The translations under genes were made by a program, and so were the position numbers. From Streptomyces resistomycificus (lineage in GTDB: Bacteria; Actinomycetota; Actinomycetes; Streptomycetales; Streptomycetaceae): 64,000 bases of DNA. Each line of letters opens with the position of its first letter. Position 1 is the stretch's first letter. Shown here in pieces: positions 43,939-52,107 of the stretch. The DNA is taken from the NCBI RefSeq assembly GCF_001514265.1, contig NZ_KQ948996.1, positions 1-64,000 of the forward strand, given 5' to 3'. The notes beneath the pieces were generated by a model, which did not search any database, was not told the origin of the DNA, and saw nothing but the letters and a program-made list of their open reading frames with translations.

Positions 43939-44316
43939 TCAGCAGTCCGGGACGCCCGCGATCTTCACGCCGCCCCGGATGTACAGGTTGCTGACAAAGG
44001 CGACGTCGCTGCCGGCGAACTCCTGTACGGCGGTCCACCAGTTGTTGGTGCCGACGGCGGGGTCGGTGACGGTCTGGCCCTGCGTCTGGCAGATGGCGTC
44101 GAGCCAGTACTGCGAGCGGACCGCCCGCCGGGGCGACTCACTGGTCGGCTGCGAGCGGAGGTTGACGTCGGTCGCCCAGATGTAGACGTCGGTGAGCGTC
44201 GGGTCGCCGGCGTCCGCGCGGGCCGGCGCGGCCTCGCCCGTGGTGGCGAGGGCGCCGACGGTGAGCGCGGCCGCGGCGGCCAGCGCCACGACGGAGCGGT
44301 GCATCAGCTTCTGCAT
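43939..44316 (-). CDS. Small secreted SH3-like protein, copy 1
   Basis: 125 residues. ATG 44316 is chosen because GGGGGAA lies just upstream; ATG 44331 is possible. Signal peptide: MQKLMHRSVVALAAAAALTVGALATTGEA. The mature part has VYIWATDVNLRSQPTSES, a strand-and-NLRS pattern of bacterial SH3 domains. It ends RGGVKIAGVPDC, with two Cys (AICQ and the C-terminal PDC). It is the first of three related secreted proteins in a row, all on the minus strand. Confidence 0.8.
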   Translation of the reverse strand: MQKLMHRSVVALAAAAALTVGALATTGEAAPARADAGDPTLTDVYIWATDVNLRSQPTSESPRRAVRSQYWLDAICQTQGQTVTDPAVGTNNWWTAVQEFAGSDVAFVSNLYIRGGVKIAGVPDC

Positions 44317-44375
44317 GTGTGGTTCCCCCATGTGCGTTCGTGTGCTGACGAGTTGTGGTGGCGGTGGCGGTTCGG

Positions 44376-44762
44376 TCAGCCGCCCGCCCAGACGCATTCG
44401 GTGGGCACGCCGTCGATCCAGTTCGTCCGGTTGTCGATGTAGTAGCTGGCCATCACCCCGTAGTGGGTCCAGCCCGGTACCTCGACGACCACCCAGTACG
44501 GGTTTCCGCCGACCGGCTGGCCGGCGAACTGGCACCTCACGAAGACCTGGGTCGGCGCGCTGACCTGGCCGAGGATGCCCGGGCAGTTGGTCGGTGACGG
44601 GTAGTTCCAGCAGGCGTCGGGGTAGACCTCGCGGACGTTGACGTTGCTCGCCCACACGCCGTAGTAGCCCTTTCCGTGGCCGTCCGCGGCGGCGGTGGGA
44701 GCCGTGGCGCCCACCAGGGCGAGGGCCCCGGCGGCGGCGAGCAGTCCGATCCTCTTACGCAT
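44376..44762 (-). CDS. Small secreted SH3-like protein, copy 2
   Basis: 128 residues, ATG 44762. Signal peptide MRKRIGLLAAAGALALVGATAPTAAA. The mature protein starts GYYGVWASNVNVREVYPDACWNYPSPTNC, has VSAPTQVFVRCQFAGQ, and ends VPTECVWAGG. The ASNVNVR segment corresponds to ATDVNLR in copy 1 and YEAVNVRKGP in copy 3. Four Cys suggest disulfides. Likely cell-wall or extracellular; function unknown. Confidence 0.8.
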   Translation of the reverse strand: MRKRIGLLAAAGALALVGATAPTAAADGHGKGYYGVWASNVNVREVYPDACWNYPSPTNCPGILGQVSAPTQVFVRCQFAGQPVGGNPYWVVVEVPGWTHYGVMASYYIDNRTNWIDGVPTECVWAGG

Positions 44763-44795
44763 CGCTTCTGCCTCCTTGCCAGTGATCGTTCCGCG

Positions 44796-45170
44796 TCAGC
44801 AGGTCGCTGAGGCGGGCAGGCCGCCGTACTCGTTGCCCTTGAGGTAGACGGCGCTGACGTAGCCCTCGAGGAGCTGGACCCAGACGTCGTTGGTGTAGCC
44901 GTTGTCACGGATGGTCTCGCCGCGGACCCAGCAGTAGGCGCCGCGCGTCTGGCCCGCCTCGACCTTGCCGACCTTCTCGGTCCAACTGGCCGGTCCCTTG
45001 CGGACGTTGACCGCCTCGTACGGCTCCACCCCGTACGGCGCCGCCTTGATGCGGGCGGAGCCCTGGCCGGCGTCGGAGGCGGCGACGGCGGTCGCGGCGG
45101 TGAGCGGTCCCAGCAGGGCGAGCGTGCCGGCGCCGACGAGCGCGGCCCTGGCGAAGCTGCGAATGGGCAT
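44796..45170 (-). CDS. Small secreted SH3-like protein, copy 3
   Basis: 124 residues, ATG 45170. Signal peptide MPIRSFARAALVGAGTLALLGPLTAATAVA. The mature part has YEAVNVRKGPASWTEKVGKVEAGQTRGAYCWVRGE, a clear bacterial SH3 (NVRxGPs) pattern, then DVWVQLLEGYVSAVYLKGNEYGGL and a C-terminal Cys. It is transcribed first among the three. The gaps between the genes are 33 and 59 bp, so they may form an operon. Confidence 0.83.
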   Translation of the reverse strand: MPIRSFARAALVGAGTLALLGPLTAATAVAASDAGQGSARIKAAPYGVEPYEAVNVRKGPASWTEKVGKVEAGQTRGAYCWVRGETIRDNGYTNDVWVQLLEGYVSAVYLKGNEYGGLPASATC

Positions 45171-45255
45171 GGTGTGTTTTCCCCCTGTACTGATGTGTCG
45201 CTGCGCGGCCTCTGGCCGGCACTCAGCACTCTAGGGAGAGGGGTGGTGGCATGGT

Positions 45256-45273
45256 CCCTGACAGATGTCAGGG
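45256..45273 (-). terminator. Weak hairpin after the FHA gene
   Basis: CCCTGAC-AGAT-GTCAGGG (45256-45273) directly follows the FHA gene stop at 45275. It is a 7-bp stem with a tetraloop, either a short terminator or part of the promoter region of the SH3 genes. Confidence 0.35.
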
Positions 45274-45274
45274 G

Positions 45275-46045
45275 TCAGGGCGCGTGTCCCGAGAGCCGGT
45301 GGGGCAGCAGCGCCAGGTGTTCCTCGCGTACGAGGTCGAACCGCAGCGCGAGCGTGACGAGGTCCTCCCGCTTGGCACCCACCCGCGCGTCGTCCTCGCT
45401 GCCGTCGCGCAGCCGGAGCTTGGCGGACGTCAGGTAGTCGATGTGGTAGTTCACCGCGGAACGGGTCAGGTCCCGGCACGACTCAAGGGGCCGCAGCCGT
45501 TCCACGATCTCCCCGGCGCCGGGCAGGGCCACCCGGGCCGCGGTGCGCAGCCGGGGCTCGCACAGCGCGACGAGGACCAGGAAGTACTTGGAGGTCGGGT
45601 CCAGGGAGAACGGGCTGATGGTGCGCTCCCCGTGGTCGGGCCCCGTCCCGTCCTGCGCGTAGGCGTGCTGAGGTGCGAACACCTTGAAACTCGCCGTGCT
45701 GTCCAGCGCGGGCAGCACGACACGGGAGAATTCGAACGGAACCGGAGCGCCGAGACGCCCCGGCGCGACCTTGAGGTATTCGCCCGCGCCCTCGAGGTTT
45801 TCCACGACATACGTCGCCGTCGCGCTGAAGTTCGACAGTCGCCAGAAGTCCCCCGCGGCCTCGATACGCCCCGCATGCCGTGACACGCCGGGGTCCGGCA
45901 GCACGATGGCCGGCGATCTGCCCGGAGCTCCCCGCCCGAAGTCCTTGGTCTCACCCGGTCCCATGTGCAGGAGCCGCGGTTTTCGGCGAATTTCCCCGGA
46001 GTGGGAGTTGGTTTCGTCGGGCAACTGCACGATAACGGTGTCCAT
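45275..46045 (-). CDS. FHA domain protein with C-terminal winged-helix segment
   Basis: 256 residues, ATG 46045 (CGGGGGA upstream). Residues about 25-110 form an FHA phosphothreonine-binding domain (PAIVLPDPGVSRHAGRIEAAGDFWRLSNFS, with the Ser-Arg-His core). Residues 165-250 are helical, with ALCEPRLRTAARVALPGAGEIVERL and RSAVNYHIDYLTSAKLRL, a winged-helix shape also seen in Streptomyces FHA regulators. This points to a link between Ser/Thr phosphorylation and DNA binding. It is divergent from the small basic gene at 46238. Confidence 0.85.
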   Translation of the reverse strand: MDTVIVQLPDETNSHSGEIRRKPRLLHMGPGETKDFGRGAPGRSPAIVLPDPGVSRHAGRIEAAGDFWRLSNFSATATYVVENLEGAGEYLKVAPGRLGAPVPFEFSRVVLPALDSTASFKVFAPQHAYAQDGTGPDHGERTISPFSLDPTSKYFLVLVALCEPRLRTAARVALPGAGEIVERLRPLESCRDLTRSAVNYHIDYLTSAKLRLRDGSEDDARVGAKREDLVTLALRFDLVREEHLALLPHRLSGHAP

Positions 46046-46237
46046 GACACTCTTCCCCCGTGTCGGTCACCGGAATTCTAGAGGGAAGACGGGCCTTTCC
46101 GGAGTGCCGGAACAAGTCAGTCACCCCGCTTTCCGCACAGTGCTCCCGACGGTCGGCGGATTCGGCGTCTGAACCGTCCGCGACCGGGTAGTCGCGGCGG
46201 TGAGGGAGCGAAACCGCCGACCGGAGGAGAGACGACC

Positions 46238-46384
46238 ATGCCGAGCGTCATTCAGCGCATCAAGCAGTTCACGAGGAGCCCGCAGGGGCGCCGCACCATG
46301 GACCACGCGCGTCGTACCGCGTCCGACCCGCGTCGCCGCGCCCAGGCGCAGCGGCTGCTGAGCAAGTGGCGCAGCCGCCGGTGA
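46238..46384 (+). CDS. 48-residue basic protein
   Basis: ATG 46238 is preceded by GGAGGAGAG at an ideal distance. The product reads MPSVIQRIKQFTRSPQGRR, then TMDHARRTASDPRRRA, and ends QRLLSKWRSRR, with more than a quarter Arg/Lys. Small proteins of this make-up (SPQGRR motif) occur widely in Streptomyces but have no known role; nucleic-acid or membrane binding is a guess. It lies between the divergent FHA gene and the convergent lamin-tail gene. Confidence 0.75.
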   Translation: MPSVIQRIKQFTRSPQGRRTMDHARRTASDPRRRAQAQRLLSKWRSRR

Positions 46385-46411
46385 CCGGCCCGACGCGGCC
46401 GTGACGGCCTG

Positions 46412-46906
46412 TCAGCTGTGGAAGGTGATGTAGCCGTTGCGGTCGCGGTCGGAGCCGCTCTGGGTGTACGAGTGCACGTCCGCCCGGCTGCCTGACGGCT
46501 TGTACAGGTAGATCGTGTCCTTGTCGTTGTTCCAGATGAAGTTGCAGTTCTGGCGGTAGACGACGTTCTTCGCGTCCGAGTCGGTGCCGTTGCCGCCGCG
46601 CAGCTTCACGTAGTCGCCCGGCTGGAGATAGTGGTTCGCGGTGAAGTCGAAGAAGTTGCCGACGGTGTCCTCGACGACGTAGCCCTTGAGGTTGACGGTC
46701 TTCGAGGCCGAGTAGTTCTTGATCGTCAGATACTCGTCCTTGGTGTTGCCGGTACGGCAGTTGTTGGAGTCCGAGCCGGGCGCGTCGTACTGAACGCCCT
46801 TCACCTTCAGCGCGGACGTGTATTCGGCGGCGTGCGCCGGTGCGGCCGAGACGGCGGCTATCGAGCCGGCGGCGGTGACCATCGCCAGGGCAAGGCGTAT
46901 ACGCAT
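46412..46906 (-). CDS. Secreted lamin-tail-domain (LTD) protein
   Basis: 164 residues, ATG 46906 with AGGGGGGATTCC upstream. Signal peptide MRIRLALAMVTAAGSIAAVSAAPAHA. The mature part has the lamin-tail beta-sandwich: KDEYLTIKNYSASKTVNLKGYVVEDTVGNFFDF, LQPGDYVKLRGGNGTD, and FIWNNDKDTIYLYKPSG. Two Cys (NNCRTG, QNCNF) may pair. LTD proteins are secreted in bacteria and may bind DNA or cell-surface material; role unknown. Confidence 0.9.
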   Translation of the reverse strand: MRIRLALAMVTAAGSIAAVSAAPAHAAEYTSALKVKGVQYDAPGSDSNNCRTGNTKDEYLTIKNYSASKTVNLKGYVVEDTVGNFFDFTANHYLQPGDYVKLRGGNGTDSDAKNVVYRQNCNFIWNNDKDTIYLYKPSGSRADVHSYTQSGSDRDRNGYITFHS

Positions 46907-47044
46907 GAGGAATCCCCCCTCGGTGGTGCGACTGGAGCGCGAGGAGCGTATCGCGTCCATGAACACGATGTGGCGGCAGTGTGGGGAAAATGTGAAGCGC
47001 ATGCTGGGTGGGGTGGTCTCCGACGACGGCGATAGGGTCCCGGC

Positions 47045-47908
47045 ATGGTTCGTACCGACGTGGGGATCCTGCACCCGGGTGCCATGGGCGCCGAGGTGGC
47101 GGCCCAGGCCGTGGCCGCGGGCAACGAGGTCTGGTGGTTGGCGCGCGGGCGGTCGGCCGCGACCCGGCAACGGGCCGAGGAGCTGGGGCTACGGCCCGCC
47201 ACAAGCATGGCGGAGCTGACCGCCGAGTGCGCCGTGCTGCTGAGCGTGTGCCCTCCGGCGGCAGCCCTCGACGTCGCCCGCCAGGTGGCGACGGCGGGTT
47301 TCGACGGCGTCTACGTCGAAGCCAACGCGATCGGTCCCGACCGCATGGCCCAGATCGCCGAGGTGCTGGGAGGCGGCGGGGCCAGGCTCGTCGACGGCGG
47401 CATCATCGGACCGCCTCCCCGTGAGCCCGTGACGACCCGGCTGTACCTCTCGGGCGACGACAACGTCGTGGCGGAGGTCGCCGCCCTGTTCGACGAAACG
47501 CTGCTGACCCCGGTCACGGTGGCCGGGCCGGTCGGCCGTGCCTCCGCGCTCAAGCTGGCGTTCGCCGCCTACAACAAGATCTCCTACGCGCTCGCCGCCG
47601 AGGCCTGCGCTCTCGCCGAGGGGCACGGCGTGCTCGCGGATCTCCTCGATGTCGCCCGGCACATGCTGCCGGACACCCCGCTGGCCCGGCCGCAGCAGCT
47701 GGCGGGCGCGGGCCCCAAGGCCTGGCGCTGGGAGCCGGAGATGAGGGAGATCGCCGAAGCCTGGCGGGGGAGGGGGCAGTCGGGTGCGTTCGCCGACGCC
47801 GCCGCCGAGACCTTCGACCGCTGGCGGGCGCACAAGGACGACGTGACGGTGACGAGCGAGCAGCTCCTGGCCGACCTCGGCGGGCGGGAGCCGGACGAGG
47901 CCGGGTGA
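47045..47908 (+). CDS. NAD(P)-dependent oxidoreductase of the 6PGDH-like superfamily (DUF1932 C-terminal)
   Basis: 287 residues, ATG 47045. The Rossmann start is VGILHPGAMGAEVAAQAVAAGNEVWW. It has VLLSVCPPAAALDVARQVA in place of the usual SCLP motif, and the catalytic-helix region is GRASALKLAFAAYNKISYALAAEACALAEGHG (Lys near residue 170). The C-terminal DUF1932-like part ends near 275. It is a cytoplasmic hydroxyacid or imine dehydrogenase; substrate unknown. Confidence 0.88.
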   Translation: MVRTDVGILHPGAMGAEVAAQAVAAGNEVWWLARGRSAATRQRAEELGLRPATSMAELTAECAVLLSVCPPAAALDVARQVATAGFDGVYVEANAIGPDRMAQIAEVLGGGGARLVDGGIIGPPPREPVTTRLYLSGDDNVVAEVAALFDETLLTPVTVAGPVGRASALKLAFAAYNKISYALAAEACALAEGHGVLADLLDVARHMLPDTPLARPQQLAGAGPKAWRWEPEMREIAEAWRGRGQSGAFADAAAETFDRWRAHKDDVTVTSEQLLADLGGREPDEAG

Positions 47909-47957
47909 CACGACGGGCGGCCTGGTCGGTGGGAGCGGCGGCCGGTGGGGCGCCGCT

Positions 47958-48037
47958 CAGTCCCACAGGGCGTAGACCAGTCCCACAGGGCGTAGGTCAG
48001 TCCCACAGGGCGTAGGTCAGTCCCACAGGGCGTAGGT
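47958..48037. repeat. Four 20-bp tandem repeats spanning a gene's stop codon
   Basis: CAGTCCCACAGGGCGTAG plus GT (AC in the first copy) is repeated four times end to end (47958, 47978, 47998, 48018). The innermost copy carries the last codons TYALWD and the stop of the gene at 48017; the other three lie downstream. The period of 20 is not a multiple of three. Confidence 0.95.
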
Positions 48038-48487
48038 CACCGTGCGGGCCGACCGCTCCGGCCGGTCGCCGGTGTAGGTGAGCGTCATCCGGTCGTAGCG
48101 CTGCTGCGGGGGATGCCCCTTCCAGGACTGCGTCTGGTCGAGGCGGACGACGACCGGATACGAGCGGAACGTCCCCGCCGCACAGTACGGCTCGCAGTCG
48201 TTGAGCCAGTTGACACCCTTCGCCCGCGCGGACGTGGTGTCCCAGTGCGTCCAGCGCAGCGCGGCGAGACGGCTGTTGCCGTCGCCGCAGGCCAGGACGA
48301 AGTCGGCGGGACGCACCTGCGGCTTCGCGAAGCAGTCGACGAGCACGGTGTCCCGGGGCGGCTGCGCCACGGCCCGTGCTGGCGTGGCCGGTGCCCCGGC
48401 CGGGGCGGCGGAGGCCGGCCCCATGGCCGCCGCGAACGCCACCGCGGCACAGAGGGCCGCCGCCTTGGTCATCGCGAGTCTCCGCAT
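48017..48487 (-). CDS. Secreted protein of unknown function
   Basis: 156 residues, start 48487. Signal peptide MRRLAMTKAAALCAAVAFAAAMGPASA is followed by an Ala/Pro stretch. The mature core is DTVLVDCFAKPQVRPADFVLACGDGNSRLAALRWTHWDTTSARAKGVNWLNDCEPYCAAGTFRSYPVVVRLDQ, with four Cys. The family is frequent in Streptomyces and unnamed. It is exported. The 3' end is embedded in four 20-bp tandem repeats that duplicate the end of the gene. Confidence 0.85.
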   Translation of the reverse strand: MRRLAMTKAAALCAAVAFAAAMGPASAAPAGAPATPARAVAQPPRDTVLVDCFAKPQVRPADFVLACGDGNSRLAALRWTHWDTTSARAKGVNWLNDCEPYCAAGTFRSYPVVVRLDQTQSWKGHPPQQRYDRMTLTYTGDRPERSARTVTYALWD

Positions 48488-48744
48488 GTCAGCTCCCCGC
48501 CGTTCGCACAGGTCCCTCTGCAGACGCTACGACCGGGTCCGCCGGCGCACCACTCGAACGGCGCAACGCCGGGGTTCGGAGGCCCGGAGGCACCCGTTCA
48601 GTGGCCCCGCCCGACCCGCGCCAGGGCCCCACTGAGCGTCGTCCGGGCAATTTATGGACCGCTCGACCGGGCCGTCTTTGGCTCTGTCGGCCGGGCCATG
48701 ACCGCGACAGGGTGAGAGCACACCGAACCCTGCGGAGGCCCTCC

Positions 48745-49350
48745 TTGAGCATCGCGTTCCTGCTGACCAGCCTCGTGGTGGTGGTCACCCCGGGCACCGG
48801 CGTGGTCTACACCCTCGCCGCCGGCCTCTCCCACGGCCGCCGCGCGAGCGTCGTCGCCGCGTTCGCCTGCACCCTCGGCACGGTGCCGCACCTGATCGCG
48901 ACGATCACCGGCCTCGCCGCGCTGCTGCACACCAGCGCCGTCGCCTACGAGACGGTGAAGTACCTCGGCGTCGCCTACCTCCTGTACATGGCCTGGGCGA
49001 CGCTGCGCGACAAGGACGCGCTCACGGTCGAGACGGACTCCGCGCCACGACCGGCCACCCGCGTGATCGCCTCGGGGGTCCTGCTCAACCTGCTCAACCC
49101 CAAGCTGACGATGTTCTTCGTCGCGTTCCTCCCGCAGTTCGTCCCCGTCGGCGAGTCCGGCTCCCTCGGCGCGATGCTCGAGCTCAGCGCCGTCTTCATG
49201 GCCCTCACCTTCGTCGTCTTCGCCGCGTACGGCATGTGCGCCGCCGCCGTACGCCACCGCGTGCTGGCCCGGCCCCAGGTCCTGACCGGCCTCCGCCGCG
49301 TGTTCGCCGTCTGCTTCGTGGGCCTGAGTGCCCGACTGGCGGTGGCGTGA
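48745..49350 (+). CDS. LysE/RhtB family amino acid exporter
   Basis: 201 residues from TTG 48745, which has GCGGAGG at the right spacing and gives the family start SIAFLLTSLVVVVTPGTGVVYTLAAGLSHGRR. Six membrane helices; the conserved VTPGP-like motif reads VTPGTG. The middle has VKYLGVAYLLYMAWATLRD and GVLLNLLNPKLTMFFVAFLPQF. Exports amino acids or related compounds. The stop overlaps the GTG of the next gene (GTGA). Confidence 0.92.
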   Translation: MSIAFLLTSLVVVVTPGTGVVYTLAAGLSHGRRASVVAAFACTLGTVPHLIATITGLAALLHTSAVAYETVKYLGVAYLLYMAWATLRDKDALTVETDSAPRPATRVIASGVLLNLLNPKLTMFFVAFLPQFVPVGESGSLGAMLELSAVFMALTFVVFAAYGMCAAAVRHRVLARPQVLTGLRRVFAVCFVGLSARLAVA

Positions 49351-50081
49351 GCATGCGCTTCCGGCACGCGGACGCCCTCTGGGCCGACTACCCCGAGCTC
49401 TGCGCGGGCGCCCTGTACGCCACCGGCGTCGACGCCGCCGTCGACGTCGGCCCGCGCGTCGCCGAGTACTCCGGCCGCGCCACGGCCCGCCTCGCCGGCG
49501 CGCCCGAGAGCACGTTTCCCGAAGTCCTGGCCTGGCGGCGGGCCTTCTCCCGGATGGGGCTCAAGCCGACCCAGTACCGGTGCGCCTCGGAGTCGCTGTT
49601 GCGGCGGCTGCGGAAGGAGGGCGAGCTGCCCCGTATCCACCCGGTGGTCGACCTGTGCAACGCGCTCTCGGTCGCCTACGGAGTCCCGGTCGCCGTCCTC
49701 GACGTGGACCGCGTCTCCGGTCCCCTGCTCGAGGTGCGCCGGGCCCACAGCGACGAGCACTACACGTCCTTCGGCGGCGGTACCGAGCACCCGGCCCCGG
49801 GCGAGGTGACCTTCGTCGACTCCGAGGGCCGGGCACACGCCCGCCGGTGGACCAACCGGCAGAGCGGCCACTCCGCCGTCGAAGAGCACACCGGCCGGAT
49901 CCTCGTGGTGACCGAGGCCATGCACGACGACGGCCCGCAGACCGTGGCGGAACTGCTGAAGACCGTCGCCGAGGAGCTGACCGCGCACTGGTCGACCACC
50001 ATCGCCTCGGCCGTCCTCACTCGCTCCGCACCGGAGTTCACCTTCGGCGAGGAGGGCGCCGAGGCGCGGAACGGCACATGA
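49347..50081 (+). CDS. B3/B4 tRNA-binding-domain protein
   Basis: 244 residues, GTG 49347 overlapping the LysE stop (ATG 49353 possible). The B3/4 fold of phenylalanyl-tRNA synthetase beta chain is seen as FPEVLAWRRAFSRMGLKPTQYRCASESLLRRLRKEGELPRIHPVVDLCNALSVAYGVPVAVLDVD (about 55-125) and GRILVVTEAMHDD. Stand-alone B3/4 proteins may act on mischarged tRNA or D-amino acids. Coupling to a LysE-type exporter suggests amino-acid analogue handling (inference). Confidence 0.9.
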   Translation: MSMRFRHADALWADYPELCAGALYATGVDAAVDVGPRVAEYSGRATARLAGAPESTFPEVLAWRRAFSRMGLKPTQYRCASESLLRRLRKEGELPRIHPVVDLCNALSVAYGVPVAVLDVDRVSGPLLEVRRAHSDEHYTSFGGGTEHPAPGEVTFVDSEGRAHARRWTNRQSGHSAVEEHTGRILVVTEAMHDDGPQTVAELLKTVAEELTAHWSTTIASAVLTRSAPEFTFGEEGAEARNGT

Positions 50082-50085
50082 CACC

Positions 50086-51597
50086 ATGGGCCGGGTGAAC
50101 GAGGGGGACCGGACACCGGACGCGCCGCCCTACGGCTCCGACTTCCTCCAGCTCGACGCCGGTGACGCCTCCGGCGCCGGCAAGGCCGACTGGCTGGCGC
50201 TGCGGCTGCGGCAGGCGATAGCCGACGGCAGGCTGGCGGTGGGCAGCAGGCTGCCGCCCACCCGGGTGCTCGCCGCCGAGCTGCGCGTCTCGCGCGGGGT
50301 GGTCACCGAGGCGTATCGGAGGCTGACGGAAGACGGCCACGTCGAGGGACGTCGCCGCGGTGGCACGGTGGTGGTCGCCGCCCCCGCCGTGGCACCGCCC
50401 GCGTCCCCGCCCCCTTCCCCGGCGGACCACGCCCGCACCGTCGCCGACACCGAACCGGGCACGCTCTTCGACGGCGTGCCCGGCGCCGAGATCTTCGACG
50501 CGCTGCGTGCCGTCCGCGCCCGCGTCGACTTCACCCCCGGCCAGCCCGACCTCGCCGCGTTCCCCCGTACGGCCTGGCTGCGCGCGGAACGGGCCGTACT
50601 CACCGAGCTGTCCGCCGAACACCTCGGCTACGGCGACCCCCGCGGCGCCCCGCAACTGCGCGCCGCGGTCGCCGGCTGGCTGGCGCGCAGCCGGGGCATC
50701 CGGGTGGAGCCGGACGAGGTCCTGATCGTCGCCGGCACCGCGCAGGCCCTCACCCTGCTGCACCCGGTGCTGCGGGCGGAGGGCATCGACTCCGTCGCGG
50801 TGGAGGACCCGGGCTCGCTCGGCACCCGCCAGCACCTGCTGCACGGCGCCCTGGCCACACCACCGGTACCGGTCGACGACGACGGTGTCCGCGTGGACGC
50901 CCTGCGCGCCACCGGTGCCCGCGCCGCGCTGCTCACGCCCGCCCACCAGTTCCCCACCGGCGTGGTCATGAGCGGCGAACGCCGGCGCGAACTGCTGCGG
51001 TGGGCCGAGGACGGCGGCCTGATCGTGGAGGACGACTACGACGCGGAACACCGCTACGACCGGCCGCCCGTCCCCGCACTGCGCGCGCTGCTCGCCGACC
51101 ACGTCTGCTATGCGGGCAGCGTGTCCAAACTCCTCGCCCCCGCCCTGCGGATCGGCTGGCTGGTGCCTCCGCCCCGTCACCGGGCCGCGCTGACCGAGGC
51201 GAAACGCTTCACGGACCTCGGCAACGCGGTCCTGCCGCAACTGGTGCTCGCCCGGCTCATGGACTCCGGCGACCTGGAACGCCACCTGCGCCTGCTGCGC
51301 GGGCGCCACCGACGCCGTCGCGACGCGATGATCGAGGCCATCGGCGCACACCTGCCGGGCGCGACCGTGCATGGCGCCGCGGCCGGCCTCCATCTGACCG
51401 TCACGTACGCGCCGCAGGTGTCCGACACCGACCTCGCCGCCGCCGCGCTCGGCCGGGGCGTGAAGTGCCAGCCCCTCTCCTGGCATCGCCAGCTCCCCGG
51501 CCGCCCCGGCCTGGTCCTCGGCTACGCGGCCACCCCGCCCGGCGCGATCGCCGACGGAGTGGCGGCGATCGGCCAGGCGCTGCGCGACCTGTCGTGA
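50086..51597 (+). CDS. MocR/PdxR family regulator (GntR HTH plus aminotransferase domain)
   Basis: 503 residues, ATG 50086 (GTG 50095 also possible). A GntR-type HTH is at about 30-95 (LRLRQAIADGRLAVGSRLPPTRVLAAELRVSRGVVTEAYRRLTEDGHVEGRRRGGTVV). A fold-type I aminotransferase domain follows, with VEDDYDAEHRYD and the PLP-lysine region YAGSVSKLLAPALRIGWLVPP (Lys about 348). Such proteins sense PLP or amino-acid adducts. It follows the LysE and B3/4 genes by 4 bp, so it may govern an amino-acid-related operon. Confidence 0.93.
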   Translation: MGRVNEGDRTPDAPPYGSDFLQLDAGDASGAGKADWLALRLRQAIADGRLAVGSRLPPTRVLAAELRVSRGVVTEAYRRLTEDGHVEGRRRGGTVVVAAPAVAPPASPPPSPADHARTVADTEPGTLFDGVPGAEIFDALRAVRARVDFTPGQPDLAAFPRTAWLRAERAVLTELSAEHLGYGDPRGAPQLRAAVAGWLARSRGIRVEPDEVLIVAGTAQALTLLHPVLRAEGIDSVAVEDPGSLGTRQHLLHGALATPPVPVDDDGVRVDALRATGARAALLTPAHQFPTGVVMSGERRRELLRWAEDGGLIVEDDYDAEHRYDRPPVPALRALLADHVCYAGSVSKLLAPALRIGWLVPPPRHRAALTEAKRFTDLGNAVLPQLVLARLMDSGDLERHLRLLRGRHRRRRDAMIEAIGAHLPGATVHGAAAGLHLTVTYAPQVSDTDLAAAALGRGVKCQPLSWHRQLPGRPGLVLGYAATPPGAIADGVAAIGQALRDLS

Positions 51598-51752
51598 CGC
51601 GCACTGGCCCGGTGAGGCGGGGCCCCTGGCCTGCGTCGGGTGATGACAGCTGACGACGTGTTGTGCGTCCTCGCGCTGCTGCGGGGGCGCAGGCGAAGGT
51701 CTGGGCGTCACCCGATGCCGAGCGTCCCTTCACCTGTCCCTCCTCGTCCTGG

Positions 51753-52052
51753 AGCCCCTACCCGCACCAGCACGACCCCGGCCCCTTCCCCGACCCCCTC
51801 ACCTTCGACCCGGACCACTGGGAGCCGGGCCGGGCGGCGGGCACCCGGGGCTCCTTCCTCGCGTTCGGCGACGGTCGGCGCGAGTGCATCGGCGAGAACT
51901 TCGCCGGGGCCGAGCTCCAGATCACCCTGGCCACGGGGCTGCGAACCTGACCTGTTCCGAAGCTCGTCTCCCGGCCTCCGCGCCCCCAGGCCGTGGTCAC
52001 GGTCAGGCCCGGCACCATGGCCATGAGCTACCAGCGGAACCCGGCCGCATGA
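51753..52052 (+). pseudogene. Cytochrome P450 C-terminal relic with in-frame stop
   Basis: In one frame the translation gives HQHDPGPFPDPLTFDPDHW, then FLAFGDGRRECIGENFAGAELQ (an intact haem loop with Cys). A TGA stop follows at 51948-51950, after which the same frame continues PVPKLVSRPP and VVTVRPGTMAMSYQR to the natural end at 52050. Everything N-terminal of about the last third of a P450 is missing. So this is a truncated gene with a later nonsense mutation. Confidence 0.82.
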
Positions 52053-52107
52053 CCGAAAACAGGAGGCATTAGCATATGAGCGCCACCTAGCTCGAAAGAG
52101 AACACTT

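Noticed and set aside
47958..48037. CRISPR-like array
   Set aside because: The four 20-bp units are head-to-tail without spacers, and no cas genes are present. It is a plain tandem repeat.
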